From Treponema sp. (lineage in GTDB: Bacteria > Spirochaetota > Spirochaetia > Treponematales > Treponemataceae): 5,747 bases of DNA. Below, piece after piece: positions 1 to 5,747 of this stretch (positions are counted from its first letter, which is position 1; every line of letters starts with the position of its first letter). The stretch is taken from NCBI GenBank assembly GCA_017622055.1, contig JAGARY010000404.1, forward strand, positions 1 to 5,747, read 5' to 3'. The notes under the pieces are model-generated. The model was given only the letters and a program-made list of their open reading frames with translations, had not been told where the DNA came from and did not search any database. The position numbers and the translations under genes were made by a program.

Positions 1-334
1 AAGATGCTTTTATGGATGAATTTTCAGGATCACGTTTTTGCAAAACTACATAATGTTCTTCCGCTTGAGACCATTTTGAAGTTAAAGCATAACATTGAGC
101 CAGTTTATAATAACAAGCCCAATACAACTCTTTACTATCCATTGCTAAGGTATAATATTCTATAGCTTTATCAAATTTTTCCAATTCATAATAAACATTT
201 GCAATATTCAAATATTCATTATAAATATTTTGAATTTTTATTCTATTTGAGCCAGGAATTAAATCTGTAGTTTTACATGAAATGAAAATAAAAAAAGTAA
301 TACTTAAAAGAAAACTAATAATATTTTTTTTCAT
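1..334 (-). CDS. TPR-repeat lipoprotein, N-terminal part (gene runs off the left edge)
   Basis: The reading frame opens at ATG 334-332 and stays open for 111 codons to the window edge, so the C-terminus is missing. The first 20 residues form a lipoprotein signal: Lys-Lys at positions 2-3, a hydrophobic core, then the lipobox F-I-S-C with the lipidated cysteine at 20. After a short linker, two helix-turn-helix units with TPR character follow. Residues about 40-67 contain NEYLNIANVYYELEKFDKAI, and residues about 80-107 contain YYKLAQCYALTSKWSQAEEH followed by a conserved-looking DPEN turn. TPR lipoproteins usually act as periplasm-facing or envelope-anchored scaffolds for protein partners. The partner here is unknown, but the gene starts 16 bp after the stop of another lipoprotein gene, so the two are probably co-transcribed and may work together. 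The ribosome site is weak (TTTGGA about 8 bases upstream), which fits translational coupling to the gene before it. The lipoprotein-plus-TPR call is firm; the role is not known. Confidence 0.85.
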   Translation of the reverse strand, partial: MKKNIISFLLSITFFIFISCKTTDLIPGSNRIKIQNIYNEYLNIANVYYELEKFDKAIEYYTLAMDSKELYWACYYKLAQCYALTSKWSQAEEHYVVLQKRDPENSSIKAS

Positions 335-350
335 AATCAAACATCCAAAC

Positions 351-1247
351 CTAAGCTCCAATTGTTAGAATTTTATACAATTGTTCTTTTTTAATTTTAA
401 TACCTTTCACAACTAATTTGTTAGATTCAAGAACTTCTATTTGCCCATTAGTAAGTCCAAATGCTAAAAACAAAAGGCCTTTACCAGCTCTTAAATATTT
501 TTCATTCTTAAAATCAAAGTACAAATCTAAAATATATTGACTTTCATGTTTTGGATCTACAACAAAACTTCCATAAACTTGAATTAATTTTAAATCTAAG
601 GAAGCTCCTGTTAATACAGATAAAAATGACTGAGGTTTATTTGCATAAAAACGAATTTCGTCATTAGCATTCAAAAGATAATTATACAAATCATCAGGGA
701 GTTCAGATTTATTAAGATTTATATCACCTTCTGCTGGAATTTCATTAGACAAAACATCATAAGTATTCAACATATATTGCATTCCTCTTCCAAGACAAAC
801 AATATTTGAACTTGGAAAAGAAATATTTATGTTACCGTTTGAATAACAATTATAAGATTGTTCTGAATCTTGAATTTGAATTGGATTATTTTCCCAACCA
901 TTCCTTTTTGTAAATATTTTTGGAATAAATGAACTTGGAACATCAGCTTTAATACTTGCTTGAATTTGTGTTCCTTGTTTATTTTTAATTAATCCACAAT
1001 AAACATGTTGAATTCTACTAGATATTAAATCAGCATCTTTTTCTGATAATGACTGTATATTATTTACAAGGATGCGATTTAACAATTCAGGATCAACTTG
1101 ACTAGGAATAGAAACATAAAAGAAACTTTCATTATCAATAAGATTCAATGGTTCAACATAAGTTTTTTGAGGAACAGATTTACATCCAAACAAAAAACTT
1201 ATGAGAACTAATAAAATTGAAAATTTAATTTTATTAAGCTTTTTCAA
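351..1247 (-). CDS. Predicted outer-envelope lipoprotein, 298 aa, TTG start overlapping ileS (possible TP0453-like)
   Basis: I place the start at TTG 1247-1245. It gives a textbook signal peptide (MKKLNKIKFS, then a hydrophobic stretch) ending in lipobox L-F-G-C with the lipidated cysteine at residue 22, and GGAAG lies 7 bases upstream. An in-frame ATG at 1271 would add 8 residues. A further one at 1334 would put residues translated from the ileS tail ahead of the signal and is unlikely. The mature part is about 277 residues, with no enzyme motif that I recognise. It has a predicted amphipathic helix at about 52-79, a beta-rich middle with three cysteines (84, 134, 151), and a hydrophobic patch KGLLFLAFGL at about 256-265. 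The stop is TAG at 353-351. The gene overlaps ileS by 14 bp and is followed after 16 bp by a TPR lipoprotein gene. Position and size recall TP0453 of T. pallidum, an outer-membrane-associated lipoprotein with amphipathic helices. That link rests on gene order as I remember it, not on an alignment. Confidence 0.82.
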   Translation of the reverse strand: MKKLNKIKFSILLVLISFLFGCKSVPQKTYVEPLNLIDNESFFYVSIPSQVDPELLNRILVNNIQSLSEKDADLISSRIQHVYCGLIKNKQGTQIQASIKADVPSSFIPKIFTKRNGWENNPIQIQDSEQSYNCYSNGNINISFPSSNIVCLGRGMQYMLNTYDVLSNEIPAEGDINLNKSELPDDLYNYLLNANDEIRFYANKPQSFLSVLTGASLDLKLIQVYGSFVVDPKHESQYILDLYFDFKNEKYLRAGKGLLFLAFGLTNGQIEVLESNKLVVKGIKIKKEQLYKILTIGA

Positions 1248-4200
1248 TAGATAACTTCCATTTTTTATCATCAGCTTCAACTTCAATTGCTTTAGAATCA
1301 TCTTCCCAAGAAATAGAAGTTGCCAAAGTTTCATTACAAATAAAATCAGAGAACATTTTATACGCAGATTCTAAGTCTGAATCTCCATAAAGTTTAATTG
1401 TAATTCTATCTGTAACATTAAAACCACTTTCTTTACGATTATTTTGAATACCACGAATTAAATCACGAACATAACCTTCTTTCTTTAATTCGTCAGTAAT
1501 TTTTGAATCAAGACCAACTGTAAGAGTTCCTTCGTTAATAACTTTTAAATCATCTTTTTCAAAGCGTTCAACTAAAACTTTTTCTGAATCTAATTCAACT
1601 TGTTTGCCTTCAACTTCAATAGAAAGTTTTGTTCCATCCAAAATTGATTCAATTTGTTCAGAAGTAAGTTCTGCAATAATTCCAGCAGCTTTTTTCATTA
1701 ATGGACCAAGTTCTTTTCCAAGCACTTTGAAGTTTGCTTTTGCTTTGTATTCAACAAGTTCATCTTCTCTTTCGTGGAAAATAACTTTTTTAACGTTTAA
1801 TTCTTCACGAATACAATCTTCCATTTCTGAAAGAACACGTTTTTCTTCAACATTGCGAGTAACTAAAGCTACACTTGCCAATGGTTGACGATTTTTTAAG
1901 TTGAATGTGTTTCTTAAACTGTGTCCCATAGAAACTGCTTTTTGAACAGTTGCCATTTTAAATTCAAGTTCTTCGTTGAGCCATTTTTCATTTGGAACAG
2001 GATAATCACACAAGTGAACAGATTCTTTATCTTCAGAAGTTTTTAAATTCAAGTACATTTCTTCTGTAATAAATGGAATAAATGGAGCGGCAACTTTACA
2101 AAGAGTTTTTAATGCAATGTAAAGAGCTTCGTATGCTTCTGTTTTGTCTGTATCATTTTCAGATTTCCAGAAACGACGACGAGAACGACGAATGTACCAG
2201 TTATTCAATTGATCAATAAATTTAACAATTGGGTCAATTGCACTGTTCAAGTCATAAGCGTCTAATGCAGCAGAAACATCTTTAATAAGTTTTTGAGAAA
2301 TTGATAAAAGCCATGCATCAAGTGGGTTTGATGGTAAAGAATTATCAAATAATTTTCCAGTTGGAGATACTTTATCAATATTTGCGTAAGTTACAAAGAA
2401 ACTGTAACTGTTCCATAAAGGAATTAAAATTGATTTTAAGATGTCTCTAACACCTTCGTCTGAATAACGAATTTCGTCTGCCTTTACAACTGTTGAATAC
2501 ATTAAGAAAAGACGAATTGCATCTGCACCAAATTTATCAATTGCTTCTACAGGGTCAGTGTAGTTGCGTAATGATTTTGACATTTTTCTTCCGTCAGATG
2601 CCAAAACAATTCCATTTACAACACAGTTTTCAAAAGCAGGTTTATCGAACAAGTGAGCAGCCAAAACTGTTAATGTGTAGAACCAACCACGAGTTTGATC
2701 CAAACCTTCAGAAATAAATTTAGCTGGGAAGTGTTTTTCAAAATATTCTTTATTTTCAAATGGATAATGTTGTTGTGCATAAGGCATTGAACCACTTTCA
2801 AACCAACAGTCAAAAACTTCTGGAATGCGTTTCATTGTTCCATTGCATTTTTTACAAGGGAAAGTAATTTGATCAACAAACTGTTTATGTAAATCTTCTG
2901 GATATGTTCCACTTAAATCTGCTAATTCCTGACGGCTTCCAACACAAATTGTGTCTTTACAATCTGGATTATCACAGCGCCAAATTGGAATTGGGTTTCC
3001 CCAGTAGCGATTACGGCTTACTGCCCAGTCTCTACTTCCTGCAAGCCATTTACCAAAGCGACCTTCTTTAATGTGACTTGGTTGCCAATTGATTTTGCTA
3101 TTTGCACGCAAAAGTCTGTCGTGATGGTCAGCAACTTTTACAAACCAAGAACCAACACCACGGTAAATTAATGGGGATGAACAACGCCAACAATGTGGAT
3201 ATGAGTGTAAAATTTGATCACGTTTTACAAGTTTTCCTTCTTTTTTAAGGCGATCAATAATATCTTTATCACAATCTTTTACAAAACGACCTGTGTAATC
3301 AGAAACTGCAGCTGTATATTTACATTCAGCGTCAATTGGTTGAACAAAAGGAACACCAGTATCTTTCATTACTTTGCTGTCGTCTTCACCAAAAGCTGGA
3401 GCAATGTGAACAACACCAGTACCATCTTCTGTAGAAACGTAATCTGCATTGAACAAACGGAAAGCTCCATCAGAACCATCTTCGTTTGTTGTTAATTCTG
3501 CAAAGTAAGGGAATAAAGGTTCATATTTTGCGCCAATAAAATCAGCTCCTTTACGAGTATAAATAATTTCATATTCTTCTTCTGATTTGTAATAAGCAGA
3601 AAGACGAGCTTGTGCTAAAATGTAGTAATCGCCACTTGCTTTGTCTAAAATTTTTACATAATCAATTTCTGGACCCATACAAAGACCTAAGTTTGAAGGA
3701 AGAGTCCATGGAGTTGTTGTCCAAGCTAGGAAATATGTGTTTCCATTTGCCATTTCGGCATCGTCAATTTTTGCAGGAGCTTTTGTAACTTTAAAACGAA
3801 TTGTAATTGCAGGATCATTTACATCTTTGTATCCTTGTGCTAATTCGTGTGTAGATAAAACTGTAGAACAGCGTGGACAATATGGAAGAATGTATTGACC
3901 TTCGTAGATTAATCCTTTATCCCAAAGTGATTTTGCAACCCACCAAATACTTTCCATGAATTCTGGATTCATTGTTTTGTAGTCATTTTTAAAGTCTACC
4001 CAACGTCCCATGCGAGAAACTGTTTTTTCCCATTCAGCTGTATATCTTAAAACAGAAGCACGACAAGCATCATTGAATTTTGCAATTCCGTATTCTTCAA
4101 TTTCGTGTTTTGAGTTTAATCCTAATTCTTTTTCGATTAAGTTTTCTACTGGAAGACCGTGACAGTCCCAACCAAAACGACGTTCAACTTTTTTGCCTTT

Positions 4201-4425
4201 CATTGTTTGGTAACGAGGAATAATATCTTTAATTGTTGATGGAATTAAGTGACCAAAGTGTGGTAAACCTGTAGCAAAAGGTGGTCCGTCATAAAATACA
4301 AAATCCTCTGCCCCTTCTCTTTGGTTTAATGATTTTTCAAAAATTTTGTTATCTTCCCAAAATTTTAAGATTTGTTCTTCTTGTTTTGGAAAATCAACTT
4401 TTGGATCAACTGGTTTAAAACTCAT
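1234..4425 (-). CDS. ileS: Isoleucyl-tRNA synthetase, eukaryote-like type 2 (IleRS2)
   Basis: This cytoplasmic class I synthetase charges tRNA-Ile with isoleucine (EC 6.1.1.5) and edits mischarged valine. At 1063 residues it is full length for the type. Landmarks in order: the HIGH-type motif PHFGH at 55-59; GWDCHGLPVE at 85-94, typical of IleRS; Cys pairs at 183/186 and 412/415 that may bind zinc; and the CP1 editing domain at about 200-410, with AWTTTPWTLPSN (234-245) and GTGVVHIAPAFGEDD (335-349). Next come RDWAVSRNRYWG (465-476), Cys 484/489 and 524/527 (a second possible zinc site), EGLDQTRGWF (573-582), KMSKS (614-618), and an anticodon-binding domain with NNWYIRRSRRRFW (741-753). The tail has the DUF5915-like segment YVRDLIRGIQNNRKESGF (about 985-1002). 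It lacks the C-terminal zinc finger of type 1 enzymes, which places it in type 2. The start is ATG 4425 with AGAGGA 7 bases upstream. The end overlaps the next lipoprotein gene by 14 bp. No frameshift or lost catalytic motif is visible. Confidence 0.98.
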   Translation of the reverse strand: MSFKPVDPKVDFPKQEEQILKFWEDNKIFEKSLNQREGAEDFVFYDGPPFATGLPHFGHLIPSTIKDIIPRYQTMKGKKVERRFGWDCHGLPVENLIEKELGLNSKHEIEEYGIAKFNDACRASVLRYTAEWEKTVSRMGRWVDFKNDYKTMNPEFMESIWWVAKSLWDKGLIYEGQYILPYCPRCSTVLSTHELAQGYKDVNDPAITIRFKVTKAPAKIDDAEMANGNTYFLAWTTTPWTLPSNLGLCMGPEIDYVKILDKASGDYYILAQARLSAYYKSEEEYEIIYTRKGADFIGAKYEPLFPYFAELTTNEDGSDGAFRLFNADYVSTEDGTGVVHIAPAFGEDDSKVMKDTGVPFVQPIDAECKYTAAVSDYTGRFVKDCDKDIIDRLKKEGKLVKRDQILHSYPHCWRCSSPLIYRGVGSWFVKVADHHDRLLRANSKINWQPSHIKEGRFGKWLAGSRDWAVSRNRYWGNPIPIWRCDNPDCKDTICVGSRQELADLSGTYPEDLHKQFVDQITFPCKKCNGTMKRIPEVFDCWFESGSMPYAQQHYPFENKEYFEKHFPAKFISEGLDQTRGWFYTLTVLAAHLFDKPAFENCVVNGIVLASDGRKMSKSLRNYTDPVEAIDKFGADAIRLFLMYSTVVKADEIRYSDEGVRDILKSILIPLWNSYSFFVTYANIDKVSPTGKLFDNSLPSNPLDAWLLSISQKLIKDVSAALDAYDLNSAIDPIVKFIDQLNNWYIRRSRRRFWKSENDTDKTEAYEALYIALKTLCKVAAPFIPFITEEMYLNLKTSEDKESVHLCDYPVPNEKWLNEELEFKMATVQKAVSMGHSLRNTFNLKNRQPLASVALVTRNVEEKRVLSEMEDCIREELNVKKVIFHEREDELVEYKAKANFKVLGKELGPLMKKAAGIIAELTSEQIESILDGTKLSIEVEGKQVELDSEKVLVERFEKDDLKVINEGTLTVGLDSKITDELKKEGYVRDLIRGIQNNRKESGFNVTDRITIKLYGDSDLESAYKMFSDFICNETLATSISWEDDSKAIEVEADDKKWKLSIEKA
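1255..1259 (-). promoter_or_regulatory. Shine-Dalgarno (GGAAG) for the lipoprotein, inside ileS
   Basis: GGAAG lies 7 bases before TTG 1247-1245, within the Trp-Lys codons near the ileS C-terminus. It is the main reason for choosing the TTG start over the upstream in-frame ATGs, and the overlap suggests that ribosomes finishing ileS re-initiate here. Confidence 0.55.
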
Positions 4426-4432
4426 TTTAAAT

Positions 4433-4438
4433 TCCTCT
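4433..4438 (-). promoter_or_regulatory. Strong Shine-Dalgarno (AGAGGA) for ileS
   Basis: On the minus strand AGAGGA precedes the ileS ATG at 4425 by 7 bases. It is the best ribosome-binding site in the window and fixes the ileS start. The exported-protein gene upstream has no comparable site. Confidence 0.85.
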
Positions 4439-4450
4439 GAAATTAATAAT

Positions 4451-4471
4451 ATTATGCTATATATTTTAGCA
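4451..4471 (-). promoter_or_regulatory. Probable ileS promoter, extended -10 (TGCTAAAAT)
   Basis: Read on the minus strand, 4471-4463 is TGCTAAAAT, one mismatch from the extended -10 consensus TGnTATAAT. It would start transcription near 4456 and leave a leader of about 30 bases before ileS. A second candidate, CATAAT at 4456-4451, lies just downstream. No convincing TTGACA-like -35 stands 16-18 bases upstream, which an extended -10 promoter can tolerate. The stretch is so AT-rich that -10-like hexamers are expected by chance. I see no T-box leader, and there is no room for one after this promoter. Confidence 0.4.
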
Positions 4472-4472
4472 T
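4454..4472. repeat. Small inverted repeat ATGCTA-7 nt-TAGCAT over the putative ileS -10
   Basis: Six-base arms at 4454-4459 and 4467-4472 are exactly complementary around a 7-base AT loop. The repeat overlaps the putative -10 element of ileS, so it could be an operator half-site pair. On the plus strand it is followed by a T run, which gives it a terminator-like look. The stem is short and AT-rich, and no plus-strand gene reads into it, so neither role is well supported. Confidence 0.35.
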
Positions 4473-4545
4473 TTTTTTTAATAATATTCTATATGATTGG
4501 GAAAGTTTTGATTTGGGGTTTATTACAAATCCTAAAAACAACCGA

Positions 4546-4576
4546 GTCAAGGCCTTGAGCAAAGCGTGCCTTGACC
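4546..4576. repeat. 31-bp palindromic repeat, copy 1
   Basis: This copy has perfect 8-base terminal inverted arms, GTCAAGGC (4546-4553) and GCCTTGAC (4568-4575), around a 14-base centre that contains GCAAAGC (4559-4565). It matches copy 2 at 29 of 31 positions and is more GC-rich than its surroundings. It sits wholly in intergenic DNA, about 70 bp upstream of the putative ileS -10. The form is that of a small dispersed palindromic element (REP-like). No transposase or similar gene lies nearby, so whether it occurs elsewhere in the genome cannot be judged from this window. Confidence 0.8.
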
Positions 4577-4583
4577 GGACGTA

Positions 4584-4614
4584 TTTCGGTTCTACAATTA
4601 TTGAAGAACCGAAA
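4584..4614. repeat. Strong palindrome between the two 31-bp repeats
   Basis: Ten-base arms TTTCGGTTCT (4584-4593) and AGAACCGAAA (4605-4614) are exactly complementary. Inside them, after one A/A mismatch, CAA (4595-4597) can pair with TTG (4601-4603) around a TTA loop, so nearly the whole 31 bases fold back. On neither strand is it followed by a T run, so it is not a standard intrinsic terminator. It differs in sequence from the flanking repeats and lies midway between them, 7 bases from copy 1 and 9 from copy 2. It could be a protein-binding site, an RNA stem that shields the end of the upstream transcript, or part of a composite mobile element. Confidence 0.75.
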
Positions 4615-4623
4615 CCAAGGTGT

Positions 4624-4654
4624 GTCAAGGCCTTGAGCGAAGCGTGCCTTTACC
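4624..4654. repeat. 31-bp palindromic repeat, copy 2, overlapping the 3' end of the exported-protein gene
   Basis: This copy is in direct orientation to copy 1, 78 bp away start to start, and differs at two bases: G at 4639 and T at 4651. The second change makes one mismatch in the terminal arms (GTCAAGGC 4624-4631 against GCCTTTAC 4646-4653). The centre holds GCGAAGC (4637-4643), a sequence known to form a very stable DNA mini-hairpin. Read on the minus strand, the repeat encodes the last nine residues and the stop of the upstream gene. The left arm can also pair with the right arm of copy 1 (4568-4575), which would enclose the central palindrome. Confidence 0.8.
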
Positions 4655-5665
4655 ACCTGGATTATGAAAATCTTTTGCACGAGGACCAAATTCTTTTTGA
4701 CGCTGGCGAACTTGTTGAATAATTTGATTATCTTTTTCTAACAAATCAATTAAATCCCAATGCCAATCTACATCGCTTGGAGGAAAAATAGGTTTTGGAC
4801 CAGGTTTTCGTTTTGAATTTTGATTATTTACAATTTGAATTAAATCTTCAAAAGTATTTTTATCTACAAGTTTTACAAGATTTGGTTCTGTTTGCAAAAC
4901 CAAAACATTTTCCGTGTGAATTTTGTCTTGAAGTGTAAAAAGTTGAGGTTCTTTTAAGTTTCTAACTTTTTTTCCTTTTCCCATAGCACAAGTGTAAACA
5001 TTTCCCATTGATTTTACATGTTTATTCACTTGATATGTTTGATTTTTGTATTCAAAAGTTGCAAGGGAATCAGAAAAATCCATATCTGTAAGCCAATAAT
5101 CAATTGTAAAACATTGATTTTCTGTTAAATATAAACACTGCAATTTATTTTTTTGTGTTTGCTCTGAAACTTGAATTCCTTTGGAAAAATCATTTCCGTT
5201 CCAAAGATTAGGATTTTTTGAATCTTTTTGAAAAAAATTAAAATACATCACATTTTTTATAATTGCAGCAGGAAGTTGTTGTTTTTGATTTTTACCAAAA
5301 ATAATTTCAAAATTATAAATATCGTTTCCTAAATCATTACAAGAATATTCAATTTGAAGGGGATTTTTTGGTGTTGCGTTATTTCTATCTCTTTTTTGAA
5401 TTTGAGACTTTTCAGCAGGTTCTGCAAATCGGTCTAAATACCAACCATAATATGTTTTAAAAACCACAATTATTTTATTTTGATTTTGTGCAAGATTTTC
5501 TGGATTTATTATATCTTCTGTATCTTCTGGGTTTCCCACATTTTCAAAAAAAACATATCTATCTTGTCCTTCCCAAATTCCAAGAATTTGTTCTGGAAGT
5601 TCAGAAGAAAAAACTGAAAATAGACTAAAGAAAATCAATAAAGATATACAAAGTGATTTTTTCAT
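4625..5665 (-). CDS. Predicted exported protein, 346 aa, function unknown
   Basis: I start it at ATG 5665-5663, where a clean signal peptide begins: MKKSLCISLL, a hydrophobic run to about residue 18, and a likely signal peptidase I site near residues 19-22 (VFSS). The in-frame ATG at 5707 would put 14 polar residues ahead of the signal and lies upstream of the likely -10. No lipobox is present, so the product is probably periplasmic or surface-exposed. I do not recognise the family. Visible features are ILGIWEGQDRYVFFEN (27-42), an aromatic segment VVFKTYYGWYLDRF (67-80), a proline-rich linker RKPGPKPIFPPSD, then DWHWDLIDLLEK leading into a Gln/Arg-rich helix. The last nine residues, GKGTLRSRP, and the TGA stop at 4627-4625 are encoded by repeat copy 2, so the original C-terminus may have been replaced. 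No Shine-Dalgarno is evident. The gene lies upstream of ileS but is separated from it by about 200 bp of repeats and a probable promoter. Confidence 0.82.
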   Translation of the reverse strand: MKKSLCISLLIFFSLFSVFSSELPEQILGIWEGQDRYVFFENVGNPEDTEDIINPENLAQNQNKIIVVFKTYYGWYLDRFAEPAEKSQIQKRDRNNATPKNPLQIEYSCNDLGNDIYNFEIIFGKNQKQQLPAAIIKNVMYFNFFQKDSKNPNLWNGNDFSKGIQVSEQTQKNKLQCLYLTENQCFTIDYWLTDMDFSDSLATFEYKNQTYQVNKHVKSMGNVYTCAMGKGKKVRNLKEPQLFTLQDKIHTENVLVLQTEPNLVKLVDKNTFEDLIQIVNNQNSKRKPGPKPIFPPSDVDWHWDLIDLLEKDNQIIQQVRQRQKEFGPRAKDFHNPGGKGTLRSRP

Positions 5666-5692
5666 AGTTTTATTATCGGATTTTTTAGAATT

Positions 5693-5698
5693 ATTGTA
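5693..5698 (-). promoter_or_regulatory. Possible -10 element (TACAAT) for the exported protein
   Basis: TACAAT at 5698-5693 on the minus strand is one base from TATAAT and would start transcription near 5686, giving a leader of about 20 bases before ATG 5665. No good -35 is visible at 16-18 bases upstream. If used, it rules out the upstream ATG at 5707. The remaining bases to the right edge (5708-5747) are AT-rich and hold no gene that I can support. Confidence 0.35.
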
Positions 5699-5747
5699 TA
5701 GTTGCATAAGGCACTTTAAATAATCTTTTTTTATGTTTATAATAATT

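Noticed and set aside
1604..3495. Plus-strand open frames of 74-94 codons within ileS (1604-1888, 2493-2717, 3214-3495)
   Set aside because: They are antisense to well-conserved ileS coding sequence and show no recognisable protein features.
4426..4545. T-box riboswitch upstream of ileS
   Set aside because: The leader is too short, the T-box core sequence and terminator/antiterminator pair are absent, and spirochaetes are not known for T-box control.
4346..4558. Plus-strand 70-codon frame with a hydrophobic segment spanning the ileS start region
   Set aside because: Half of it is antisense to the ileS N-terminus. The hydrophobic part comes from T-rich intergenic DNA, and there is no convincing ribosome site.
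4584..4623. Intrinsic terminator for the exported-protein gene
   Set aside because: The hairpin is strong, but neither strand has a T run after it: TACGTCC follows on the minus strand and CCAAGG on the plus strand.
4546..4654. Minimal CRISPR array (two 31-bp repeats with a 47-bp spacer)
   Set aside because: Only two copies are present, the 47-bp spacer is long and is itself mostly a palindrome, copy 2 lies partly in a coding sequence, and no cas gene is in the window.
4489..4722. Small overlapping open frames on both strands (66 and 69 codons) through the repeat block
   Set aside because: They are open because the repeats lack stops in several frames. They have no ribosome sites, no recognisable domains, and just repeat the encoded peptides KARFAQGLD or KALSKACL.

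Overview
The window is strongly AT-rich, and all four genes I can support lie on the minus strand, so transcription runs from the right edge to the left. The isoleucyl-tRNA synthetase is of the eukaryote-like (type 2) class that spirochaetes use. It is followed directly by two small lipoprotein genes. Together with the base composition this points to a Treponema-like spirochaete, probably a host- or gut-associated low-GC species. The genus is an inference; no 16S or other marker is present.

Layout from right to left (direction of transcription). (1) 5665-4625: a 346-residue predicted exported protein of unknown function, with a possible -10 element just upstream. (2) 4624-4426: a gap of about 200 bp. 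It holds two near-identical 31-bp repeats flanking a strong unrelated palindrome, and then a very AT-rich stretch with a probable ileS promoter and a small inverted repeat. Repeat copy 2 runs into the 3' end of the exported-protein gene and supplies its last nine codons and its stop. (3) 4425-1234: complete ileS, 1063 residues, with all signature motifs intact. (4) 1247-351: a 298-residue lipoprotein whose likely TTG start lies inside the end of ileS. (5) 334-1: the N-terminal 111 residues of a TPR lipoprotein that runs off the left edge.

ileS and the two lipoprotein genes look like one transcription unit: a 14-bp overlap, then a 16-bp gap, with no room for a promoter or terminator. As I recall it, this order resembles the T. 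pallidum TP0452 (ileS)-TP0453-TP0454 region, where TP0453 is an outer-membrane-associated lipoprotein. I therefore suggest, from gene order and not from recognised homology, that the 298-residue lipoprotein may be a TP0453-like envelope protein and the TPR lipoprotein its partner. The least explained part of the window is the repeat-palindrome-repeat block at 4546-4654.
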